Shown here: piece by piece, positions 24,099 to 33,601 of the stretch
Layout of the letters: every line of letters begins with the position of its first letter
Position numbering within the stretch: the first letter of the stretch is position 1
From: Candidatus Parcubacteria bacterium
Lineage (GTDB): Bacteria > Patescibacteria > ABY1 > UBA1558 > GWA2-36-10
NCBI GenBank assembly: GCA_018669975.1
Contig: JABHSK010000001.1
Location: 1-64,000, forward strand
Direction of reading: 5' to 3'
Length of the DNA stretch: 64,000 bases
Program-made: the position numbers and the translations under genes
Notes under the pieces: model-generated
The model's database searches: none
Told to the model about the DNA's origin: nothing
Seen by the model: the letters and a program-made list of their open reading frames with translations, nothing else

Positions 24099-25685
24099 TT
24101 AACTTGTAGGTAAATTAGTTGGTGGTTGTCCTTTTAGCTTTGGTCTATCCTTAACAGATTCGGTGTTCTTTTTTGGAAAATGTTCTTCAAAATAATCATT
24201 GTCCATGTCTACATCAAAACCAGTATCTTCAACTTTCTCTTGTAGGGGTTCATCTACTACAGACTCATCCGCTGGTGGAAATTCTTCTGTTGGTGGAATA
24301 TAATCATTACTACCAGAGTCTAGCTGTTTTTCTAGTTGTCGAGATATTAGAGCCTCATTTGTGGTTTGAGGCAGATTAAGGGGTAATGAAGCTGGTGCTT
24401 CAGATTTCTTTGATTCTGTACGCTGCAACATTGGTGTTTTAATGTATTTACTAGGGAAGTGCCAAAGACTAGCTAATTCTTCAATGTTTAAAACAAACCA
24501 ATTGTGTCCAGCAATACCACTGCGATTTTTATAACCCCTCATCAAACGCTCGCGTCTTAATCTTTCACGATATTTGATAAACAGGTAATTAATTTTAGTC
24601 TTAGTACCTGGATCCGGCTTAAGAGCATTAAGATCTAGAGTATTAAACTGTTTAATAGAGCCAAATACAGAAGAAACAACTCTTGCTGCATTATATTGTT
24701 CTATTGGGGATATATAAATTAAACGAATTTTGACATCAAAACCAATTTTACCAGCTTTTTCTTCAATGGCTTCAATCATAGATTTTTCACCTGGAGTTAG
24801 ATGTAACATCATGCTAGGCATGTCATCTTTTTTATTACTAGAAGCTGACCCAGTGGCGTCTGAAAAATAAAACATGCTTTCACCTGAAGATAAGAAAAGT
24901 AAATCAGTAACCGGTTTAGTAATTTTAGAAAAAAAACTTGATTTAGTAGCTACTTTTTTACCAGCAATCTTATAGGCTTCTGCCATAGATTTTTTAACCC
25001 ACTCAAAACCAGTTGGTTTTACCAAGAATTGTAGCCAAACTTGCTCACCTTGCTGTACTTTACTCATAGTTTCAAGCAATGATGCTAGAGGGTCTTTGAA
25101 CTTCTCCTCAGCAGACATATCTTCAAAGTGTCTATAAGTCTTAATTGGTAGCGCTTCCTTCATCACAGGGATGATCTCACTACCCCAAATTTTATGTGTT
25201 TCGTTTGGATATTTATCAGGAGCTGTGTGTACATAATCTTCCACCTCAGTAATCTCAGCATCAGGATATTGAGAATAAATAGAACTTTCTACCAGGTCTC
25301 TATAATGACTAGGTGTGCGTATTAAAAATTGCACATACCCATCCATGCTGACAATTTCAAAGGAAAACGACAATTGAAACATACCTTGTAGATATATCTC
25401 TTTGTTATTTAACATGGCATGAGCGCCGGATATGGTAGCAAATAATTGCTCGACTGCCTTTGGAGTCTGTTCGGTGTCTTTAGGAACATCAATGGCCAAC
25501 ATAACGAATTTATTGGTCATAAACCATTTACCCTGTTGTCTCATTAACCAAACATCATAAATACCTCTAAGTATAATCCAAGCAAAAACAAGCCAACCGC
25601 CCTTGGAAAACAAATACCAAGCTAGGACAGGAGCTCCTTGTGAAGCAGCGATAGTTAATGGTGAAAAATCAAATATAATTTCCAT
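24099..25685 (-). CDS. Membrane-anchored partner of the split secretion ATPase
   Basis: The protein has 528 residues. A hydrophobic N-terminus (about 5-45) is followed by a domain starting MLAIDVPKDTEQTPKAVEQL, then FSFEIVSMDGYVQFLIRTP, which matches the N-terminal part of the fused protein at 42158 (FSMEIVSLNGLISFYIALP). A low-complexity acidic/Pro tail follows residue 420. It has no P-loop. It probably tethers or regulates the ATPase encoded next. The family is common in CPR genomes but not characterised. Confidence 0.8.
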   Translation of the reverse strand: MEIIFDFSPLTIAASQGAPVLAWYLFSKGGWLVFAWIILRGIYDVWLMRQQGKWFMTNKFVMLAIDVPKDTEQTPKAVEQLFATISGAHAMLNNKEIYLQGMFQLSFSFEIVSMDGYVQFLIRTPSHYRDLVESSIYSQYPDAEITEVEDYVHTAPDKYPNETHKIWGSEIIPVMKEALPIKTYRHFEDMSAEEKFKDPLASLLETMSKVQQGEQVWLQFLVKPTGFEWVKKSMAEAYKIAGKKVATKSSFFSKITKPVTDLLFLSSGESMFYFSDATGSASSNKKDDMPSMMLHLTPGEKSMIEAIEEKAGKIGFDVKIRLIYISPIEQYNAARVVSSVFGSIKQFNTLDLNALKPDPGTKTKINYLFIKYRERLRRERLMRGYKNRSGIAGHNWFVLNIEELASLWHFPSKYIKTPMLQRTESKKSEAPASLPLNLPQTTNEALISRQLEKQLDSGSNDYIPPTEEFPPADESVVDEPLQEKVEDTGFDVDMDNDYFEEHFPKKNTESVKDRPKLKGQPPTNLPTS

Positions 25686-25765
25686 TACTTTTTGTAAACA
25701 GTAATTGAATATATTATACCTTTTTTTAGCATTTTTTTAAAGTCATGCATATTTATAAACTTAAA

Positions 25766-25800
25766 CAAAAACAACTCACGTATATTAGTGGGTTGTTTTT
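25766..25800 (-). terminator. Terminator of the sigma4-HARE gene
   Basis: On the minus strand an AACAACCCAC/GTGAGTTGTT-type stem is followed by T5, between the 25823 stop and the next gene. Confidence 0.75.
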
Positions 25801-25822
25801 GCTTTGTATATTTTATATTTTA

Positions 25823-26923
25823 TTACCCTACTAAGGAATATCTTCCTTTAGGGTCTTTTTGAAAACGGTCTTTGTTCATTAGGGCTAGACCAATAGTAGT
25901 TTCTTTGATCATGCGCTTTTTTAGAACTTCCTCAATAATTTCTTTTTTAGATAATGCTCTGTCTCCAGCGTTCAGGATTTCTACAATAACATCACTGACT
26001 ACGCCTGGTTTATAACCCCATTCTTTTAGGGCATAAATGCCGCGACCGACTAAGACATATTTTTTATCTAGAATTAATTCATTGTGTATTGTAGCCGGGA
26101 AAGCTTTACGATGATCGAATTCCATCTTATTGATAGTATCAGCGATCTCAGTAAAATGCATTGGCTTATTTTCTTTCCTTAAGACCAAATAGATTTTATC
26201 ATTCATACGCTTTGGCGTAATATCTGACCATCCGACTAAGCCCCATTCATCATATGGGTTAGCTTCTAGCTTTTTGGTGATATAGATAAAGTTTACAATT
26301 ACCTTATCAGTTAAATCTTCATTGCTAGTATAAAACTCAGCAGATTCGATTTTATCTAAAAGAGTATCTAAACCTAAGGGTTCACCATGATTATCAATCA
26401 AGCTATGTAATTGTTCAATGACATCTTCAAAAGTATTTGTAGAAGCTTCTGGTGTTTTCCAAAAACCATAAGTATGTTTTGATTCCTTAACAAAATGAAA
26501 GCGCTCTTTCAATAGTTGATTTAAGATGAACTTAATAGCTGCACGATTATGTATACTGTCTCCAGGAATGATCAAGAGTTCCTTGGTCATATTTTCCTCA
26601 GACATCATACCACCGTGCTCTGAAAGCACACCATTAGAAATATCTTCTAATTGCTTCAAATATGTTTGATCAAAATTCTTAGTGATCTTCTTCAGAGAGC
26701 TATTTTCAATCTGTCTGACTCTTTCTCTAGTGACACTGTACTTTTTACCTATATCTTCAAGCGTACGTCTTTCATTGTCACCAAGACCGTGGCGCATACG
26801 AATAATTTCCTGCTCACGTTCTGATAGAGCCTCCAAAATACTTTCCAGTATCTGATGTGGATTGAAACTCTCCAAATTTGATTGGTGTTTGGATGTGATT
26901 ACTTGGTCTAAGATTGACTCCAT
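25823..26923 (-). CDS. Sigma-70 region 4 protein with HARE-HTH domains
   Basis: The protein has 366 residues. Residues 25-80 form a sigma-70 region 4 HTH (LSEREQEIIRMRHGL, TLEDIGKKYSVTRERVRQIE). Regions 1-3, needed for -10 recognition and melting, are absent. A middle helical part follows. Then comes a HARE-HTH-like segment (PMHFTEIADTINKMEFD...NELILDKKYVLVGRGIYAL, about 255-300), related to the RNAP delta subunit N-domain, and a further winged-helix-like C-terminus. It could bind promoter -35 DNA or RNAP as a regulator rather than act as a full sigma. It has its own TTGACT-N17-TATTCT promoter. Confidence 0.85.
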   Translation of the reverse strand: MESILDQVITSKHQSNLESFNPHQILESILEALSEREQEIIRMRHGLGDNERRTLEDIGKKYSVTRERVRQIENSSLKKITKNFDQTYLKQLEDISNGVLSEHGGMMSEENMTKELLIIPGDSIHNRAAIKFILNQLLKERFHFVKESKHTYGFWKTPEASTNTFEDVIEQLHSLIDNHGEPLGLDTLLDKIESAEFYTSNEDLTDKVIVNFIYITKKLEANPYDEWGLVGWSDITPKRMNDKIYLVLRKENKPMHFTEIADTINKMEFDHRKAFPATIHNELILDKKYVLVGRGIYALKEWGYKPGVVSDVIVEILNAGDRALSKKEIIEEVLKKRMIKETTIGLALMNKDRFQKDPKGRYSLVG

Positions 26924-26952
26924 ATGTTTATCTTATTATATTAAACACCAAT

Positions 26953-26981
26953 AGAATAACATATTTCTTAAAAATAGTCAA
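26953..26981 (-). promoter_or_regulatory. TTGACT-N17-TATTCT promoter
   Basis: On the minus strand TTGACT (26976-26981) and TATTCT (26953-26958), preceded by TGT, form an extended -10 promoter for the sigma4-HARE gene. Confidence 0.7.
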
Positions 26982-27045
26982 GTGCTTAGGGGTCTTTCTC
27001 GAAAAATAATACCCAAAATTACTTATTTTTAGGCTAATATTAGTT

Positions 27046-27075
27046 AAAACAGCAGGGTTTAGAGAACCCCGCTGC
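27046..27075 (-). terminator. Terminator of the secD-secF operon
   Basis: On the minus strand AGCAGCGGGGTT and AACCCTGCTGTTTT form a stem with one mismatch, ending in T4, about 35 nt after secF. Confidence 0.75.
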
Positions 27076-27107
27076 TTGACAATTTATAGTGTTTTCTAGT
27101 CTGATAT

Positions 27108-28010
27108 TTACTTTTTCCTATTCCAGATAACAAGTAGTGGTGAGGCCACAAATATTGAAGAATAAGTACCAATTATAACACCCAAAATGAGGGCTAAGAC
27201 AAAATTCTTGATACTCTCCCCCCCAAATATGTATATAGCTAGTAAAACAAACAAGGTAGTAATAGAGGTGTTCAATGATCTAACTATTGTTTGATTTACA
27301 CTGATATTTACTATTTCTTTAAAAGGTTTGTCTTGGTTTTTAAACAAGTTTTCACGTGTTCTGTCAAAGGTAACAATAGTATCATGAATAGAAAAACCTA
27401 AGATAGTCAACAAAGCGGTTACAAATAGACTGTCTACCTCCATTTTCATAAAGTATCCCAAAGCAGCAAAAATACCTGTAATAATTAAAATATCATGCGT
27501 TAAGGCTATAATTGCTGAAATACCATACTTCCAAGAAGCAACTGGCTTAGATATTTTTCTAAAAGCATAGGCAATGTAGAAAACAATGAATAGGAGTACT
27601 ATAATAATAGACTTAATAGCTTTAGATTTTAATTCACTACCAATAACTGGCCCAACAGATTCAAAGCGATTTTCAACTACCGTATTTTCTTCTAGACCCT
27701 CAATCTGTATTTCGCCTAATTTACTAACCACAGTCTGGTGAGTTGCTTCATCTATTTCTTCAAAACGAATGATATATTCTCTATCACCACTAGGTTGAAC
27801 CTTTACAGTCTGTAAATCTACATCCGCCAAAGACTCCTCTATTTGTTGAATGCTTGGTCGTTGATTCTGGTATGAAACCTCCAATAAGCTACCACCTGTA
27901 AAGTCTATACCTAGGCGTAAACCCCAGGTTAGTAAAGAAACGATAGCTGCTAGAACTAAAATGCCTGAAAAGGTAAACCAAACTTTTCTTTTTTCAATAA
28001 TGTTATACAT
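27108..28010 (-). CDS. secF: Protein translocase subunit SecF
   Basis: The protein has 300 residues and six membrane helices with the large periplasmic loop after TM1. Visible motifs are GIDFTGGSLLE (33-43) at the loop start and the TM4-region signature FSIHDTIVTFDRTREN. SecF with SecD uses the proton gradient to pull exported proteins through SecYEG. It starts 4 nt after secD. No yajC lies adjacent. Confidence 0.97.
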   Translation of the reverse strand: MYNIIEKRKVWFTFSGILVLAAIVSLLTWGLRLGIDFTGGSLLEVSYQNQRPSIQQIEESLADVDLQTVKVQPSGDREYIIRFEEIDEATHQTVVSKLGEIQIEGLEENTVVENRFESVGPVIGSELKSKAIKSIIIVLLFIVFYIAYAFRKISKPVASWKYGISAIIALTHDILIITGIFAALGYFMKMEVDSLFVTALLTILGFSIHDTIVTFDRTRENLFKNQDKPFKEIVNISVNQTIVRSLNTSITTLFVLLAIYIFGGESIKNFVLALILGVIIGTYSSIFVASPLLVIWNRKK

Positions 28011-28014
28011 ATAT

Positions 28015-29703
28015 TTATTCTTTGTGTGTTTTATTTACTCCAAATAAGGCTAATTTGCCTTCTAATTTTTTACTAACGATCATTCTTAAGAAAGTTCTAG
28101 TAACAGTAATGGCTGAAAACATAGACATTAGAATACCGATAGCTAAGGTAATAGCAAAACCTTTAATGATGGATGTGCCAAACCAAGCCAATATTATACA
28201 AGTAATAATAGAGGATATATTTGAGTCACGGATAGAAGGCCAAGCTCTAGTAAAACCATTTTCTATAGATGTATGTAAGCTCTTACCATTATAAAGTTCT
28301 TCTTTAGTCCTTTCAAATATCAATATATTAGCATCTACAGCCATACCAATGGATAATATGAATCCGGCTACACCGGCTAAAGTCATGGTTACAGGAATTA
28401 ATTCAAAGATTGCTAAAGTTAAAATAGTGTAAATTGCTAAAGAAATCACTGATAGCAAGCCAGGTAAACGATAGAAAGCTAACATAAATAGAGCTGCTGC
28501 AATCAGTCCAATAATACCTGCTAATAAGCTTTTTTCAACAGAAGTCTCGCCTAAAGTAGCACCAACAGTCTGTTGACTGATCAATTCAATAGGCACTGGT
28601 AAAGCACCTAGATTAAGATCTTTCACTAATTGCTTAGCTTCAGTAATATTGAAGTTGCCAGAAATTTGAGCACTACCATCTTTGATTGGCTCCTGAACTA
28701 CAGGACTAGACCTAAGTAGGCCATCTAAAAATATACCAATCGGCTCACCGACATGGTCAGCAGTTAATTGAGCAAATAGTTCTTTACCGTCATCATTAAA
28801 ACGCAGTAACACCAATGGTTCTTGAGTAGTATTATCAAAACTTAATTGGGCTTTTTTAATATCTTTACCACTTAAACCAGTATCATCCCAGGTTATATTC
28901 AATAAGTCAGCGTCTGGTCTTCTGAACAAGATATGAGCTGATCGTACCTCTATGACACCTGCTTCATTTATTCTTTCGTCTACTTTTTTAATAACATGAT
29001 AACCAAATTGTGACTCAATTAATTCGGATGATATTTCACCTTTAGTTAGGTTATCAAAAATAGCTTGATCAAATTCTGGTACAAATTTACCTCTTTCAGT
29101 CCAGTCTAAATCACCCCCATTAATAGCTGAAGTAGGATCCTCACTGTATTCTTGTGCTAAAGTAGTGAAATCTTCACCAGCTAAGGCTCTCTTTAGAATT
29201 TCTTGAGCAGCCTGCTCGATTTCATCTATTACTCCGAGTTCTTCAATTTCCTCAGTAATAGGCTCACCCTGCGTCCTAAAATCTAGCATTGGAGTACGAT
29301 CTATCATTGCGATAGCCTCATTGGTATCTTGAACACCTGCTAACTCAACGATAATTCGGTAATTTTCACCACTATAGTTAGTCTGAATTACTGGTTCAGA
29401 CACACCGTAGGCATTAACCCTTCTTTCAATAACATCTCTAAGAGCTTCAACACCATCTTTCTTTTCCTCTCCCTCTAGGGCAGACACATCAGCTTGGTAG
29501 ACCAAATGGGTGCCACCTTGTAAATCCAAACCTAAATGAATGTAAAATTTACCAAACCAATCATTGGCTGCACCTAAAAAGTTTACCCTAGGTGAAACAA
29601 TTAAGATGGCAAAGATGGTCAACAAAAAAATAGTGGCAAAACTGGTTCTAATTTTCCCAGCTGTGACACGTTCTTTGTTGCTTAATTTACTGTATTTGTT
29701 CAT
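28015..29703 (-). CDS. secD: SecD with an embedded parvulin-type PPIase domain
   Basis: The protein has 562 residues. TM1 (20-38), HLGLDLQGG (56-64) and the C-terminal membrane block with DANILIFERTKEEL are classic SecD. Between the DFRTQG strand (near 141) and the P1 head, residues of about 160-260 form a parvulin-like domain: ILKRALAGEDFTTLAQEYSE, NGGDLDWTERGKFVPEF, GYHVIKKVDE. The strand that normally begins a parvulin (RSAHILF) appears at the end of the insertion, so the domain looks circularly permuted. It could chaperone proline-rich exported chains at the exit. Operon with secF. Confidence 0.93.
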   Translation of the reverse strand: MNKYSKLSNKERVTAGKIRTSFATIFLLTIFAILIVSPRVNFLGAANDWFGKFYIHLGLDLQGGTHLVYQADVSALEGEEKKDGVEALRDVIERRVNAYGVSEPVIQTNYSGENYRIIVELAGVQDTNEAIAMIDRTPMLDFRTQGEPITEEIEELGVIDEIEQAAQEILKRALAGEDFTTLAQEYSEDPTSAINGGDLDWTERGKFVPEFDQAIFDNLTKGEISSELIESQFGYHVIKKVDERINEAGVIEVRSAHILFRRPDADLLNITWDDTGLSGKDIKKAQLSFDNTTQEPLVLLRFNDDGKELFAQLTADHVGEPIGIFLDGLLRSSPVVQEPIKDGSAQISGNFNITEAKQLVKDLNLGALPVPIELISQQTVGATLGETSVEKSLLAGIIGLIAAALFMLAFYRLPGLLSVISLAIYTILTLAIFELIPVTMTLAGVAGFILSIGMAVDANILIFERTKEELYNGKSLHTSIENGFTRAWPSIRDSNISSIITCIILAWFGTSIIKGFAITLAIGILMSMFSAITVTRTFLRMIVSKKLEGKLALFGVNKTHKE

Positions 29704-29731
29704 AAGTTTTTATATATTAGGCAATGCCAGT

Positions 29732-29766
29732 ATTTTAGCACATTAATGATATTTGGCAAGTGCTAA
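29732..29766 (-). promoter_or_regulatory. secD promoter with flanking inverted repeat
   Basis: On the minus strand an extended -10 TGCTAAAAT (complement of 29732-29740) has TTGCCA 16 nt upstream. TTAGCAC and GTGCTAA (29735-29741 and 29760-29766) form an inverted repeat with an 18-nt spacer. The arms resemble CIRCE, but the spacing is 5 nt too long. Confidence 0.5.
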
Positions 29767-29773
29767 CTGATAA

Positions 29774-29796
29774 TAAAAACCCCTTATTTCAGGGGC
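29774..29796 (-). terminator. ddl terminator overlapping the stop codon
   Basis: On the minus strand a CCCC...GGGG stem with the ddl stop in its loop is followed by T5. Confidence 0.7.
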
Positions 29797-30710
29797 TTTA
29801 TAGATGATTTTATCCACTGATCCAAGATATCCGTAAAATCTAGTCCAGCTGCTCTAATAGCTTTGGGTAATAACGATTCCTTGGTCATGCCTGGTATAGT
29901 GTTTATTTCTAAAAAATACACCTTATTTTTAATCACGATAAAATCTGAACGACTCAAATGACGTACACCAAGTAATCTGTGCACCTGCAAAGCAAAACTT
30001 TGCAATTCTTTAGCTAAAGCTGACTTTATAGGTGCTGGACATATCTCTTCTACAAATTTAGGGTCATATTTACTCTTGTAGTCAAAAAACTTGCGCTTTG
30101 TCTTGATTTGAATCACCGGTAAGCTAGTAACTTGCTTATCGTGCTCTATAATAGGCACTGTATATTCTTCTCCTGACAAATAATCCTCTACTAAAACTTG
30201 TTTTGAGTATTTTAGTGCTTGTTTGATAAATTTATTGGCTTCTAGCTGACTCTTGGCAATATTTATACCAATGGAACTACCGCCGGCCACCGGTTTTATA
30301 ACCACGGGTCTTTGGTAGTTAAATTTTTGGTCAATAGATAAAACTTTATCCTTTGCTGTCAGCAAGCCGGCGGCTTCTACTATTCGTTTAGTAAACTGTT
30401 TATTCATACCCAGGGCGTGTGCTTCTACATCTGAAAAAATAAACGGCACACCCAAAGTATTAAGAAGTCCCTGAACCTGTCCATCTTCTCCACCAGCACC
30501 ATGTAATATAGGAATAGCCAAGTGATATTCTTTATATTCTTTAAGGAAAGTATCTGTCCCCTTGGGAAAATCAAACACCTTGACGTTGTACCGCCTTCTT
30601 AGGGGGCCAATTATACCCTTGGTGGACTGAAGAGCAACAGATCTCTCGGAACTATCACCACCAGTCAATACGGCTATTTTAATATTTTTGTCAGAGCTTA
30701 TTTTAGACAT
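29784..30710 (-). CDS. ddl: D-alanine--D-alanine ligase
   Basis: The enzyme has 308 residues and an ATP-grasp fold. The N-terminal LTGGDSSERSVAL (15-27) matches the family's GGxSxEhxVS loop, followed by HGAGGEDGQVQGLL, KPVAGGSSIGI and the metal-binding end FLEINTIPGMT. It joins two D-Ala for the peptidoglycan stem in the cytoplasm. The length equals DdlB. It is a single gene; uppS, murJ and the mre genes in the same window belong to the same wall pathway. Confidence 0.96.
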   Translation of the reverse strand: MSKISSDKNIKIAVLTGGDSSERSVALQSTKGIIGPLRRRYNVKVFDFPKGTDTFLKEYKEYHLAIPILHGAGGEDGQVQGLLNTLGVPFIFSDVEAHALGMNKQFTKRIVEAAGLLTAKDKVLSIDQKFNYQRPVVIKPVAGGSSIGINIAKSQLEANKFIKQALKYSKQVLVEDYLSGEEYTVPIIEHDKQVTSLPVIQIKTKRKFFDYKSKYDPKFVEEICPAPIKSALAKELQSFALQVHRLLGVRHLSRSDFIVIKNKVYFLEINTIPGMTKESLLPKAIRAAGLDFTDILDQWIKSSIKPLK

Positions 30711-30770
30711 AGTTAAATTTAGCTAGCTTGGAGTGTCAGCCTGATTTATTTTTAGTTGTTCGAGTATATT

Positions 30771-32840
30771 TTAATTCTCTAGTTCAAAATCATTGACTTC
30801 TTCCCAGTCATTTTCGTTTAAGACTACAATACCCTCATAAGAAATTACGTATAAGTAATCATTAAGGTAAAGGGCTCTTTCTACATTATATTTATCTATA
30901 GCCTTAACCATTTTAATCTTGTCATCTTCATATGAGAAGACATAACCACCTTTACCGCCAGGCATAAAGAAAATTTCATGCTTAGTGTCTAATAAAAATG
31001 CATGATGATCATATAAAACGTCTGAACTATAGTCACTGAGTGTATATTTATCTATTTCTTTGGGGTCACTTGGGTCAGATACATCAAAATAGGAAATTTT
31101 TACATTGCCACCCTCTTTGCCGATACCCAAAATTTTATCTTTAGTTATTGGATGTAAATATGAAGAATATCCAGGGATTTTAAGTTCGCCTGTTTTCTTT
31201 GGATTTTTTGGATCGGACAAATCTAAAACATAAAAAGGATCTGTACGCCTGAAAGTAACTAAATACCCTTTATCTTGAACAAAGCGGGCAGAATAGATTT
31301 TTTCAGTTAATCCCATATCAATCACTTCACCAGTAATTTTCATATCTTTATTGAGAACATAGACATCGTTAGCGTTTTCCTGACTAGAAAATCCCCCAGT
31401 ATCTCCGACGGTAGTGGCAATTCTTAAATGCCCCTCATACTCATCTAGAGAAAACTGATTAAGTGGGTGTCCTGGAACAAGCCCATTGGCTTTTATATCT
31501 AAATCATCTATGTCGATACGGACAATTTCAGTAGCAAAGAAATCTCTTTTGTGGTTATCAAAATAATCTGTCATACGATTTTCCATTTCATTTTCTATGC
31601 GTAGAGCTTCATCGTTATCAAGAGAACCCAACCACTCTTCTACCAAGATTCCCATTTCCATCATCTTACTTTCATTACTTATGTCATAAGAAGATATTTT
31701 TTCTAGACGTTGATAAATACTAACGGGCATCAAATCTTTAGATCCCTCTCTGAAAAAACCCATTGCAATATCAAAATAGCTAGCGTCGTTTTGGTAGGTT
31801 ATATATAAAGAGTCAGCTGACATGTATACAACTGATGCGTATGAAGAACCAATAAATGATATTGTGTCTTTAACTTCCCCAGAATCAACCTCTAGACTCA
31901 TGCTAACAAAAGTAGAATCTACTGGTAATGGCTTGTGTGGATGATAAATATCTACACAACCTATATTGACGTCTGTTAATGGAGAAATTGGACATGGTGA
32001 GTATCTGTTTATTCTATTTCGTGTAACTAAATAGATTTTATCGTCATAAAGACGTGCTGTTACCAAATAAGTATCGTCCTCTAGTTTAGTGGACCATTTT
32101 TTGTCTGGTGCACTTGGATCAGATACGTCATAGGCTACTATATTTTTCCCAGAAAAAATAACTAGAGTATCTTCATGCAAAAGCATGTTCCCAGTCTCAT
32201 CTATAGTTGCTTCTAACTCTAAATCAGCTGGTGGCCAAGCGTTGATAATATTTGTTTTAGGCGCCATATAATTTGGACTTGGATCACCTGGCATACCTCT
32301 AACCATTCCATCCACCTCAATAAATATTGGCGTATCCATTGGATAATAACCTCCTTGTCTAGAAAAATATATTTCTTCACCATCAGTCTTAACTATATCT
32401 GGTTCATCTATACCTACTACCTGAACATTGGTCTCAGAATATCGATCAACTCCTCCTCCAAAACTAGTACTTTTTGCACCTAGATTCACGGCTTGCATGT
32501 CACTCACACCCCAGTCGTCAACTGATGGTGCAGCTTCCATCACTGCTCGGCTATTCATCATACCACTACCTAGCATCAAATCATCTGTTAAGGCTAAATA
32601 ATTTTTAAACTCTTCCTCCGATTCAAAAGCTTTAATATCACTTGAATTTTGTTGGAAAACATTTTTGACAGGATTGAATATTTCTTTAATTGTGTTATTT
32701 CCACCTGGTTGATAACTATTTCTAATAATTAAAGACAGACTTACCGCAAAAACTATTATCAACAGGATAATTGATAGTGATGCGCTGCCGAAATTACCAA
32801 AAAAATTTTTGTTTTTTTTCTTAGTAGTTTTCTTCTTCAT
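30771..32840 (-). CDS. Secreted beta-propeller protein (Beta_propel family)
   Basis: The protein has 689 residues. A Lys-rich start and one hydrophobic segment (about 18-40) anchor or export it. The body begins with NVQVVGIDEPDIVKTDGEEIYF, the hallmark of the secreted C-terminal beta-propeller family. Blade-like repeats follow (VYVLNKDMKITGEV, FYVLDLSDPKNPKKTGELK, YFDVSDPSDPKEIDKY). The function is unknown; these are large surface proteins in bacteria and archaea. The promoter is the extended -10 TGGTATAAT (32870-32878), directly after the uppS terminator. Confidence 0.85.
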   Translation of the reverse strand: MKKKTTKKKNKNFFGNFGSASLSIILLIIVFAVSLSLIIRNSYQPGGNNTIKEIFNPVKNVFQQNSSDIKAFESEEEFKNYLALTDDLMLGSGMMNSRAVMEAAPSVDDWGVSDMQAVNLGAKSTSFGGGVDRYSETNVQVVGIDEPDIVKTDGEEIYFSRQGGYYPMDTPIFIEVDGMVRGMPGDPSPNYMAPKTNIINAWPPADLELEATIDETGNMLLHEDTLVIFSGKNIVAYDVSDPSAPDKKWSTKLEDDTYLVTARLYDDKIYLVTRNRINRYSPCPISPLTDVNIGCVDIYHPHKPLPVDSTFVSMSLEVDSGEVKDTISFIGSSYASVVYMSADSLYITYQNDASYFDIAMGFFREGSKDLMPVSIYQRLEKISSYDISNESKMMEMGILVEEWLGSLDNDEALRIENEMENRMTDYFDNHKRDFFATEIVRIDIDDLDIKANGLVPGHPLNQFSLDEYEGHLRIATTVGDTGGFSSQENANDVYVLNKDMKITGEVIDMGLTEKIYSARFVQDKGYLVTFRRTDPFYVLDLSDPKNPKKTGELKIPGYSSYLHPITKDKILGIGKEGGNVKISYFDVSDPSDPKEIDKYTLSDYSSDVLYDHHAFLLDTKHEIFFMPGGKGGYVFSYEDDKIKMVKAIDKYNVERALYLNDYLYVISYEGIVVLNENDWEEVNDFELEN

Positions 32841-32869
32841 ATTTTTATTTTAGTTAAATTAACCTAATA

Positions 32870-32907
32870 ATTATACCATAAAATAAAAAATAACCCTATG
32901 GGTTATT
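32870..32907 (-). terminator. uppS terminator followed by TGGTATAAT
   Basis: On the minus strand AATAACCC/GGGTTATT with a T-rich tract ends uppS. TGGTATAAT (complement of 32870-32878) for the beta-propeller gene starts within 10 nt. Confidence 0.7.
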
Positions 32908-33599
32908 TAATTACCTCCGAAACGACGACTTCTATCATTAAACTCGTCTATGGCCTTGTCTAAGTCTTTCGTTCCAAATGATGGCCAGGTTGTTTTTGGA
33001 AAATACAGTTCACTATAAACAGATTGCCAAGTTAAAAACCCAGAAAGCCTCTGTTCACCAGAGGTACGTATAATTAATTCTGGATCTGGTAAACCAGTTG
33101 TGTATAAATATCTTGAAAATAACTTTTCGTCCACCTTTTCTGCTTTTATATCATCCTTAATTATTTTTTTTACAGCAGTTAAAATTTCATCACGACCACC
33201 ATAACTAAGGCAAACATTTAACACACCCTTTTTCCCGTCTTTGGTTTTGTCTATAGCCCGTTGAATACCCGCTTGTAAATCTTTATCAAAATCCTCTATT
33301 CTACCTAAAATATTCAAACGGACACCTCGTTTAACTAAATCCTTAGCCTCTCTATCTACTAGCAATCTAAATAAATCCATCAAATAGGCCACTTCTTTTT
33401 TATCACGCTTCCAATTTTCTGTTGAAAAAGCATAGACTGTTAAAATCTTTATACCCCTATCAAAAGCATGCCCAGCTACTTTTTTAAGATTATCAAAGCC
33501 CTTTTTATGTCCCTGGAAAGCAGGTAGGCCTCTTTTTTTAGCCCAACGACGATTACCATCTAATATAATACCAATATGTTGTAGTGTCTTTTCGGTCAT
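32907..33599 (-). CDS. uppS: Isoprenyl diphosphate synthase UppS
   Basis: The enzyme has 230 residues. The cis-prenyltransferase motifs are visible: IILDGNRRWA (catalytic D14), the FSTENWKR segment, and the C-terminal RTSGEQRLSGFLTWQSVYSELYF. It makes undecaprenyl diphosphate, the lipid carrier for peptidoglycan and surface glycans. Both wall and glycan loci lie in this window. It follows the 33602 gene by 2 nt. Confidence 0.96.
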   Translation of the reverse strand: MTEKTLQHIGIILDGNRRWAKKRGLPAFQGHKKGFDNLKKVAGHAFDRGIKILTVYAFSTENWKRDKKEVAYLMDLFRLLVDREAKDLVKRGVRLNILGRIEDFDKDLQAGIQRAIDKTKDGKKGVLNVCLSYGGRDEILTAVKKIIKDDIKAEKVDEKLFSRYLYTTGLPDPELIIRTSGEQRLSGFLTWQSVYSELYFPKTTWPSFGTKDLDKAIDEFNDRSRRFGGN

Positions 33600-33601
33600 C
33601 T

